5,084 nt of DNA from JAFGCN01 sp964547015 (lineage in GTDB: Archaea; Aenigmatarchaeota; Aenigmatarchaeia; QMZS01): positions 1-5,084 of the forward strand of contig CAZJKT010000030.1 in the NCBI GenBank assembly GCA_964547015.1, read 5' to 3'. This document shows, in pieces, positions 1-3,629 of this stretch; positions within the stretch are counted from its first letter, which is position 1, and the number at the start of each line of letters is the position of its first letter. The translations under genes and the position numbers were made by a program. The notes under the pieces are model-generated. The model was given only the letters and a program-made list of their open reading frames with translations, searched no databases and was not told where the DNA came from.

Positions 1-22
1 TGGGGAACATAAGTTTACGCAT
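1..22 (-). CDS. Possible start of a leftward gene, cut by the window edge
   Basis: On the minus strand an ATG at 22-20 opens a frame reading MRKLMFP that stays open to base 1. Its only support is position: a TATA-like element on the same strand (complement of about 50-59) lies about 30 bp upstream, the spacing expected for a leaderless archaeal transcript. Seven codons are too few to recognise a protein. The same bases also take part in an inverted repeat (7-14/36-43), so this could equally be untranslated sequence. Confidence 0.2.
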
Positions 23-43
23 AACTTGTTCAGCTACTTATGT
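7..43. repeat. 8-bp perfect inverted repeat
   Basis: ACATAAGT (7-14) and ACTTATGT (36-43) are exact reverse complements separated by 21 bases. A competing inner pairing, AAGTT (11-15) with AACTT (23-27), overlaps the left arm, so two mutually exclusive hairpins are possible. It could be a protein-binding palindrome or an RNA hairpin near the start of a leftward transcript. No function can be assigned. Confidence 0.4.
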
Positions 44-50
44 CGGTGAC

Positions 51-58
51 TATAAATA
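51..58. promoter_or_regulatory. TATA-like box (TATAAATA)
   Basis: TATAAATA is a near-ideal archaeal TATA box in a moderately GC-balanced stretch. On the plus strand it would start transcription around 78-84, where no ORF begins. On the minus strand (TTATTTATAG) it sits about 30 bp before the ATG at 22. The direction is therefore uncertain, with the minus-strand reading slightly favoured because it has a start codon at the right distance. Confidence 0.4.
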
Positions 59-128
59 AGGTTCTTTTCCTTGCATTACTTTTACAAAAGCATAGGGTAT
101 TGCCATAATTTAAGGTATTAATCAAAAC

Positions 129-136
129 TTTATAAG
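129..136 (+). promoter_or_regulatory. TATA box with A-rich BRE-like upstream bases
   Basis: TTTATAAG preceded by TCAAAAC resembles an archaeal TATA box with its TFB-recognition element. The predicted start of transcription, about 25 bp downstream of the box centre, falls near 157-160. An ATG occurs at 159-161, and a strongly self-complementary stretch follows. It would drive either a structured non-coding RNA or the small 54-codon ORF. Confidence 0.5.
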
Positions 137-158
137 GTTTTTCATTCAAAAGGGGTAT

Positions 159-323
159 ATGGGGCTCGGGCTCCTGAACTCAAAATCCTTCGGATTTTTG
201 CCCCGCTGCGCTCTCCTCCCTTCAGTCGTCGGGAGACATAACAGGAATTTAACGGAAAAATGCTCGGCTCGCCATTTACCCAAATTTCTTCCGCTACGCT
301 CTGAACTTAAACGACTTCGTTAA
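159..323 (+). other. Doubtful 54-codon ORF inside a palindrome-rich stretch
   Basis: An ATG at 159 opens a 54-codon frame ending with TAA at 321-323. The predicted peptide begins MGLGLLNSKSFGF and ends SELKRLR; it is Leu/Arg/Ser-rich with no recognisable domain. The ATG lies exactly where a leaderless transcript from the TATA box at 129-136 would start, which is the only positive evidence. Against it, the DNA is dominated by short inverted repeats, which constrain the bases regardless of frame, and the peptide composition is not typical of a folded protein. A structured RNA or degenerate repeat element seems at least as likely. Confidence 0.25.
182..198 (+). repeat. 7-bp hairpin with UUC loop
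   Basis: AAAATCC and GGATTTT pair perfectly around a three-base TTC loop, and one further T follows. This is a compact, stable hairpin nested inside the GGGGC/GCCCC pairing of the surrounding stretch. Confidence 0.5.
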
Positions 324-328
324 ATTCC
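244..328. repeat. 11-bp perfect inverted repeat with 63-base interior
   Basis: GGAATTTAACG (244-254) and CGTTAAATTCC (318-328) are exact reverse complements. Eleven matching bases over this distance are unlikely by chance. The right arm contains the stop codon of the doubtful 54-codon ORF and ends just before the stop of the minus-strand gene at 335. Confidence 0.5.
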
Positions 329-334
329 GATGTT

Positions 335-520
335 CTATACACACTCAGCACTTTTCTCCTTTTTGGCTTTCCTTGAGCTTATGTGGCTTTTGGAGAGGGC
401 TGCCCGGCTGAGGACGCCAATCGCCACAGAAAGGGCTTCTTTTTCCTCATCGTCAACTATATTGTGCCGGGATAACTTCACCAAAAACTCAGCCGCTTTT
501 TTATAGTCCATAAATTCCAT
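335..520 (-). CDS. Small hypothetical protein (about 61 aa)
   Basis: I do not recognise this protein. With the ATG at 520-518 it reads MEFMDYKKAAEFL and ends KKEKSAECV. It looks like real protein: an amphipathic helical first part (KKAAEFLVKLS), an acidic turn (VDDEEKEAL), a second helix (SVAIGVLSRAAL) and a basic, Ser/Lys-rich tail of about 20 residues. The pattern of two short helices joined by a D/E-rich turn is common among small helical proteins but gives no function. A TTG at 529 and an ATG at 511 (MDYKKAAEF) are alternative starts. No clear TATA box is visible upstream on its strand. It is divergent from the 533 gene with only 12 bp between the start codons, and it contains that gene's likely TATA box within its own first codons. 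Confidence 0.5.
   Translation of the reverse strand: MEFMDYKKAAEFLVKLSRHNIVDDEEKEALSVAIGVLSRAALSKSHISSRKAKKEKSAECV
499..505 (+). promoter_or_regulatory. TATA box for the 147-aa gene
   Basis: The run TTTTTTATAG at 497-506 contains TTTTATA, centred about 30 bp before the ATG at 533. No Shine-Dalgarno sequence precedes that ATG, so a leaderless transcript starting at or just before 533 fits. The element overlaps codons of the divergent minus-strand gene (its DYKKAAE region), so the two genes share DNA between coding and promoter use. Confidence 0.5.
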
Positions 521-532
521 ATTTGGCAAATT

Positions 533-976
533 ATGGAAGTTGCAGATTTGAAAAGCAAAATAAGAATCATTGTCAAGAAAGCCACCCTACTTAAGGACAA
601 GCACATCAATGACAAGAATGCGCCAGTAAATTACGCCTGCATTTTTGCCCAGAATAAGGAAGAATTTAAGGAACTTGCCAAATCAGCGCAAACAATCGGA
701 AAAGTCGCCAAAGAAACACCCACAGGGCCGCTTTTCCAAATTGAGCCCTTGCAGACCTTCTCCGGCATTTTGAAATTGCTGAAAATACGCCTTCCAGACC
801 CCACACGGCCTGAACTTGGAGATGCCGACTTCACAATTTCCGACTTTCCCGCCTTTGAAAAGAAATACCTCTCCAAACCCGGCTTTAGGAAGATAGAACG
901 GCAGGAGTTCTGCATGATTGAGCTTATGGACACTGATTTTGATGTGCAGGCGTACTTCTCAAAGCCTCCCCTATAG
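533..976 (+). CDS. Conserved-looking hypothetical protein, 147 aa
   Basis: The function is unknown. The protein is soluble, with no signal peptide or membrane segment. It starts with a basic amphipathic segment (residues 3-20), then a stretch containing PVNYACIF (31-38), a helix (42-60), the motif TPTGPLF (62-68), a basic segment with LPDPTRPELGDADF (87-100), and an end rich in aromatic and acidic residues, FCMIELMDTDFDV (126-138) and AYFSKPPL (140-147). These motif-like blocks (GPLF, PDPTR, GDADF, MIELMD, YFSxPPL) suggest a constrained, conserved family. From memory, similar proteins occur in DPANN archaea and CPR bacteria, but I cannot name a domain. There are two cysteines (36 and 127), too few for an obvious metal site. 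The start follows a TATA box at leaderless distance. Confidence 0.8.
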   Translation: MEVADLKSKIRIIVKKATLLKDKHINDKNAPVNYACIFAQNKEEFKELAKSAQTIGKVAKETPTGPLFQIEPLQTFSGILKLLKIRLPDPTRPELGDADFTISDFPAFEKKYLSKPGFRKIERQEFCMIELMDTDFDVQAYFSKPPL

Positions 977-981
977 GTGCA

Positions 982-1009
982 ATTGGGCATAAGATGAGGA
1001 TTATCCAAT
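982..1009 (+). terminator. Hairpin just downstream of the 147-aa gene
   Basis: ATTGG (982-986) plus ATAA (989-992) pair with TTATCCAAT (1001-1009), a 9-bp stem with a two-base GC bulge and an 8-base loop. It begins six bases after the stop codon and is followed by a T-rich stretch (about 1019-1043). Archaeal termination depends mainly on U-tracts, so the hairpin may stabilise the 3' end and the T-rich part may act in termination. That T-rich stretch also carries the tRNA promoter. Confidence 0.35.
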
Positions 1010-1017
1010 AAACTGCC

Positions 1018-1029
1018 TTATTTTAAAAT
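1018..1029 (+). promoter_or_regulatory. Probable TATA box for the tRNA gene
   Basis: The A/T-only stretch TTATTTTAAAAT lies 15-26 bp before the first base of the tRNA. TTATTTTA (1018-1025) is the best-spaced part, centred about 23 bp upstream. The spacing is slightly short for box A if transcription starts exactly at base 1044, so the exact element is uncertain. Confidence 0.4.
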
Positions 1030-1071
1030 CTCTATTATTTTATGCGCCGATAGTCTAATGGCAGGACATTG

Positions 1072-1092
1072 ACGGTGGAAAAACCGGTGGAT
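1072..1092 (+). other. 21-nt tRNA intron at position 29/30 (BHB)
   Basis: Only removal of these bases restores the stem TTGGC/GCCAA. The junctions agree with BHB geometry. The bulges are TG|A (1070-1072) and AT|G (1091-1093). The central 4-bp helix is ACAT (1066-1069) with GTGG (1087-1090), having three pairs and one A-G mismatch. The outer helix is AGG (1063-1065) with CCT (1094-1096). The intron's own helix is CGGT (1073-1076) with ACCG (1083-1086), closing a 6-base loop. Position 29/30 is a known non-canonical site in archaea. The imperfect central helix suggests a relaxed-specificity splicing endonuclease. Confidence 0.85.
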
Positions 1093-1121
1093 GCCTTCCA
1101 AGCCAACAATCGGGGTTCAAA

Positions 1122-1216
1122 GTCAGGCTTTCTTTTCAAAAAAGAAAGCCCGACACCTCAAAGAAAATAGTTCCTGTTTGCCAAAGGCAAACAGCTATTT
1201 GGGGTGCGGATGAAAA
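1122..1216 (+). other. 95-nt tRNA intron in the T loop, position 59/60 (BHB)
   Basis: Sequence alone allows several equivalent junctions, but BHB geometry selects 59/60. The outer helix is the complete T stem (CGGGG/CCCCG). The central 4-bp helix TTCA (1116-1119) with TGAA (1211-1214) is perfect. The bulges are AA|G (1120-1122) and AA|T (1215-1217). Splicing gives the standard T loop TTCAAAT. The intron holds two strong hairpins: 1126-1136 with 1140-1150 (11 bp, loop CAA), and a long stem built from 1154-1159 with 1201-1206, 1165-1170 with 1195-1200, and 1174-1182 with 1186-1194 (loop AAA). It has no ORF and no C/D-box motif. Confidence 0.88.
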
Positions 1217-1230
1217 TCCCCGTCGGCGCA

Positions 1231-1240
1231 TTTTAATTTA
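1231..1240 (+). promoter_or_regulatory. A/T-rich tRNA 3' flank, possible terminator and promoter
   Basis: TTTTAATTTA follows the discriminator base directly. The T4 run could help end tRNA transcription. The same stretch resembles a TATA box and would start a transcript near 1260, leaving a leader of about 17 nt before the ATG at 1278. A second A/T-rich stretch (1257-1265, ATTTAATTT) is too close to that start codon to serve as its TATA box. No Shine-Dalgarno motif is visible before 1278. Confidence 0.35.
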
Positions 1241-1277
1241 CTTCAAAACCAAGCCAATTTAATTTTCAAGCACTTTT

Positions 1278-2450
1278 ATGGGCGCGTTAAAGCAATTCCT
1301 GGAATCCATTGCAGAAATCGAGAAGAAACACACAAAACCTCTTTTCCTTCTTGTTGTGCTTTTTACGGCACTTATGATTCCCGGGCTCCAAAAAATCGAA
1401 CTTGAGACCGACTTTACCAAAAACCTGCCTCAGGAATTGCCGATTCTCCAGCTAAACCAGAAAATTAACGAGAAGTTCAGCGGCCAGGACACAATGATTG
1501 TCATTTTGACGCTTGACGATAACGCCAACCTAAATACCGCACTAAGGGACATCCGCGACCCCTCAGTTATCGAATATATGGCTCTTTTGGAAGAAAACCT
1601 AAAGACGGAAAGCAGCATTACAGGCACCTTCTCGATTGCGACCTATCTGCAAGGAACGCCAATTAGCACCCCCGGGGAGGCAAAAACCGCCATTATGAAC
1701 TCACCGGCGCAATCCTTTGTGAGCCGCGACTACAAGACCGCAGTGATGTATGTCAAGGCGGATGTCGGAAACAGCAACGAAAAAATAGTTGCTCTTGACA
1801 ATTTAATCAGGGAAAGAATCGGGGAGCTTTCCGCCCCACAGGGAGTCAAAGTTTATGTAACCGGAACTCCCCAGATTACAGTCACGCTTTTTGAAATTTT
1901 GGGGCAGGACTCGGTAAATACCATCATTTACGCATCAGCCATAATCCTAGTGCTTCTGTTCTTCATCCAGCGCTCGTTTTCCAAGGCGCTAGTTATATTC
2001 GCCCCACTGACCCTCGGGCTTGTGTGGGCGTATGGGACCCTTGGCTGGCTTGGGGTCAAAATCTCTGTTGCTACAGCAGGCCTTGGCGCCATAATTCTCG
2101 GCCTTGGGGTTGAGTACGGGGCATTTATGTACACCCGCTATCAGGAGGAAAAACTGGGAGGAAAAGAGCAGCTTGAAGCCCTAAAAATCGCGCTTCCATC
2201 AATCGGCTCGGCAATAATAGGTTCAGGAACAACCACAATGGTCGGGTTTCTCGCCCTCACACTCTCGAGCATGCCAATGCTCCAAAACCTCGGCATGAGC
2301 CTGGCTCTAGGGATATTCTTCTCCCTTTTGGCAACTATTCTCGTCCAGCCGATAATCATAATGGTTCAGGAATGGTTCTCCTGCAGATATGTGGGATATA
2401 ACTACAGAAAATTCCGCCGAGAGGCGAAAATGTATCGAAAATCAATATGA
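1278..2450 (+). CDS. RND/MMPL (HAE3-type) exporter, N-terminal half subunit
   Basis: This 390-aa integral membrane protein is one half of an RND-superfamily exporter. TM1 (about 20-37) is followed by a large extracytoplasmic domain (about 38-213) with the typical opening ELETDFTKNLP. A block of five TM segments follows at about 214-231, 236-257, 262-284, 306-330 and 337-363, then a basic cytosolic tail. TM4 carries GLGVEYGAFMYTRY, matching the family GxxxDYG proton-relay motif but with Glu279 in place of Asp. TM5 has the usual GSGTTTMVGFLAL. The canonical RND protein is a tandem duplication of this unit; 390 aa is exactly one repeat. The ATG is at the start of the basic pre-TM1 helix, as expected. 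The stop TGA overlaps the next gene's ATG, implying translational coupling. The substrate is unknown; hydrophobic or lipid-like compounds are typical of HAE3/MmpL proteins. Confidence 0.9.
   Translation: MGALKQFLESIAEIEKKHTKPLFLLVVLFTALMIPGLQKIELETDFTKNLPQELPILQLNQKINEKFSGQDTMIVILTLDDNANLNTALRDIRDPSVIEYMALLEENLKTESSITGTFSIATYLQGTPISTPGEAKTAIMNSPAQSFVSRDYKTAVMYVKADVGNSNEKIVALDNLIRERIGELSAPQGVKVYVTGTPQITVTLFEILGQDSVNTIIYASAIILVLLFFIQRSFSKALVIFAPLTLGLVWAYGTLGWLGVKISVATAGLGAIILGLGVEYGAFMYTRYQEEKLGGKEQLEALKIALPSIGSAIIGSGTTTMVGFLALTLSSMPMLQNLGMSLALGIFFSLLATILVQPIIIMVQEWFSCRYVGYNYRKFRREAKMYRKSI
2447..2450 (+). promoter_or_regulatory. ATGA stop/start overlap coupling the two RND halves
   Basis: ATG (2447-2449) of the second subunit overlaps TGA (2448-2450) of the first. 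No Shine-Dalgarno sequence is seen just upstream, so re-initiation by the terminating ribosome is the likely mechanism. It would keep the two half-transporters near a 1:1 ratio. Confidence 0.75.
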
Positions 2451-3622
2451 ACGCAATAAGGAATCTGATTGGGAAATATTCGCATTATGTGTCGCACAAC
2501 CCATATCTTATGCTGATTCTTGTGGTGCTCCTGACCCTGATTGCCTTTGGAGGGCTAACTCAGGTCAGCACAAAATATATGGAAACCCGAGATATGCTTC
2601 CTGAAGTTGAAGTAGTGCAGTCTTACACCCTGCTTGAGAATAGTTTTGGCACAGACACAACCCTTATGATTGCGCTTGAGGTCAATCCCGCCGTTGCCGG
2701 CTCAAACGAGGTAAGGGACATTCGGGAAGTCTCAGCAATCAGGTATATGGATACTTTGGGCAAAATGTGCGAACTCTATCCCCAAGTAAGTTCAGCCAAC
2801 AGCGCGGCGTCAGTTCTTCGCCAGCTTAACGGAGGCGTCCTTCCAAAGTCGGAGAGGGAGATTATCGAGCAGACTTACGAAAACCCGCTCTTTGAGCCCT
2901 ATATCAGCCAGGATTACACAATGAGCATAATTCGCCTTACCCTAACCGACATCGAAAACTCAGAGGATGAGGAGGAAATAGTGCTCGAGATTATGCAAAC
3001 TGTCGGGGAGGTCCCAAAACCTGCCGGGCTTGACGCAAATGTCGCCGGAGAAATCGCTGTCGGGCCTTCAGTAATGGCTCTTATCGAGCCGGATATGGCA
3101 AAAACCACCCAAGCCTCATTTTTGGGGATAATCATAATCTCCTTCCTACTTTTCCGCTCGATTCGGTACGGCTCAGCCCCGCTTCTTGTCATCGGAATCG
3201 GAATCGTCTGGGCAATGGGGCTGATGGGGCTTTTGGGGATAGATTTGAGTTCAGAGACCTCGGGCGTAATCTCGATGATTATGGGAATAGGAATTGACTT
3301 TGGTATCCAGATAACTTCACGCTACAGAGAGGAGCTCAAAAACCTCAATCCAAATGAGGCAATGGAGATAACTCTCAACAATGTGTTTGTGCCCATGGGG
3401 ACGACAACTCTTGCAGCGCTCATCGGATTTAGGGCAATGGCTCTTGGGCAGATTACAATCTTTGCGGAGTTCGCCCAGATAATGAGTATTGGAATCGCAA
3501 CTTGTTTTGTCGTGGCAATAACCCTTGTGCCGGTGATTCTTGTGGCAGGCGAAGGAGTTTGGCAAAAAATCAAAAACCGGATTTCTGGCAAGATAAAAAG
3601 CCATAAGAACTTTTTTAAGTGA
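2447..3622 (+). CDS. RND/MMPL (HAE3-type) exporter, C-terminal half subunit
   Basis: This is a second half-size RND subunit of 391 aa: TM1 (about 19-37), extracytoplasmic domain (38-220) with the family-like TKYMETRDMLPEVEVV, and TMs at about 221-237, 243-264, 269-291, 314-332 and 338-366, then a Lys-rich tail. TM4 reads GIGIDFGIQITSRYREE, with the expected Asp284 but Phe285 where many relatives have Tyr. TM5 contains GTTTLAALIGFRAMAL; Arg329 in or at the edge of this segment is unusual and may lie near the proton relay. The gene starts inside the stop of the first half (ATGA, frame -1) and has its own complete N-terminus. This argues for two separate proteins that pair, rather than a frameshifted single gene. 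Together they total 781 aa, close to a full-length archaeal HAE3 protein. Confidence 0.9.
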   Translation: MNAIRNLIGKYSHYVSHNPYLMLILVVLLTLIAFGGLTQVSTKYMETRDMLPEVEVVQSYTLLENSFGTDTTLMIALEVNPAVAGSNEVRDIREVSAIRYMDTLGKMCELYPQVSSANSAASVLRQLNGGVLPKSEREIIEQTYENPLFEPYISQDYTMSIIRLTLTDIENSEDEEEIVLEIMQTVGEVPKPAGLDANVAGEIAVGPSVMALIEPDMAKTTQASFLGIIIISFLLFRSIRYGSAPLLVIGIGIVWAMGLMGLLGIDLSSETSGVISMIMGIGIDFGIQITSRYREELKNLNPNEAMEITLNNVFVPMGTTTLAALIGFRAMALGQITIFAEFAQIMSIGIATCFVVAITLVPVILVAGEGVWQKIKNRISGKIKSHKNFFK

Positions 3623-3623
3623 T
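3619..3623 (+). promoter_or_regulatory. Weak Shine-Dalgarno-like GTGAT before the 432-aa gene
   Basis: GTGAT matches part of the archaeal anti-SD complement (GGAGGTGATCC) and ends 6 bases before the ATG at 3630. It overlaps the stop codon of the second RND gene. It supports the ATG at 3630 as an internal operon start, where a leaderless mechanism cannot operate. Confidence 0.4.
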
Positions 3624-3629
3624 AGGATA

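Larger units (their letters stand above)
161..330 (+). other. Palindrome-rich stretch, possible structured RNA or repeat element
   Basis: This accounts for most of the gene-free first 334 bases. Pairings that can be read directly are GGGGC 161-165 with GCCCC 200-204, AAAATCC 182-188 with GGATTTT 192-198 (loop TTC), CTCCC 216-220 with GGGAG 231-235, GGAATTTAACG 244-254 with CGTTAAATTCC 318-328, and AACGA 310-314 with TCGTT 317-321. The first pair encloses the second, giving a nested hairpin. A good TATA box lies just upstream. I see no RNase P, SRP, 5S or C/D-box signature motifs. An unknown structured RNA or a dispersed palindromic repeat family are the two main readings. Confidence 0.4.
1044..1230 (+). 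tRNA. tRNA-Gly(UCC) interrupted by two introns
   Basis: Acceptor GCGCCGA (1044-1050) pairs perfectly with TCGGCGC (1223-1229), with discriminator A1230 and no encoded CCA. The D stem is GTCT 1053-1056 with GGAC 1064-1067, with GG at 1060-1061 in the loop. The anticodon stem is TTG 1069-1071 plus GC 1093-1094, paired with GCCAA 1102-1106. The anticodon loop CTTCCAA (1095-1101) carries TCC at 1097-1099. The variable loop is CAAT, and the T stem CGGGG 1111-1115 pairs with CCCCG 1218-1222. Removing 1072-1092 and 1122-1216 gives a 71-nt cloverleaf with T loop TTCAAAT. C35, C36 and A73 fit glycine identity, and the GCGCCG start and CTTCCAA loop are typical of archaeal tRNA-Gly. It reads GGA and GGG codons. 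Neither intron is at the common 37/38 site, so scanners expecting that would miss the gene or call it a pseudogene. Confidence 0.92.

Noticed and set aside
1..334. RNase P RNA, SRP RNA or C/D-box sRNA
   Set aside because: None of the conserved core motifs of these RNAs (including a C box RTGATGA) can be found in the stretch on either strand.
631..1008. Minus-strand 125-codon frame opposite the 147-aa gene
   Set aside because: It lies antisense to a better coding frame, has Ser/Cys/Arg-rich composition without domain features, and ends beyond it only because stops are rare there.
1069..1094. Intron-free or 37/38-spliced reading of the tRNA anticodon arm
   Set aside because: Reading TTGAC as the 5' stem gives an A-C mismatch and places the BHB bulges wrongly; the 29/30 reading gives a full stem and matching BHB.
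1126..1194. Hairpins as a rho-independent-type terminator or CRISPR-like repeat
   Set aside because: They lie within the tRNA intron, are not followed by a T-run, and the two stems differ in sequence, so there is no repeat-spacer structure.
1119..1217. T-loop intron placed at 56/57, 57/58 or 58/59
   Set aside because: These give the same mature sequence, but only 59/60 puts a perfect TTCA/TGAA 4-bp helix between two 3-base bulges.
2430..2450. Programmed -1 frameshift or sequencing error fusing the RND halves
   Set aside because: No slippery heptamer is in phase, the second half has its own Met and basic pre-TM1 segment, and ATGA overlaps are normal in tight operons. It cannot be excluded without reads.
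2389..2604. 71-codon plus-strand frame across the RND junction
   Set aside because: It overlaps both RND genes in a third frame, and its composition (Cys, Pro, Asp mix) is not protein-like; it shadows the two real frames.
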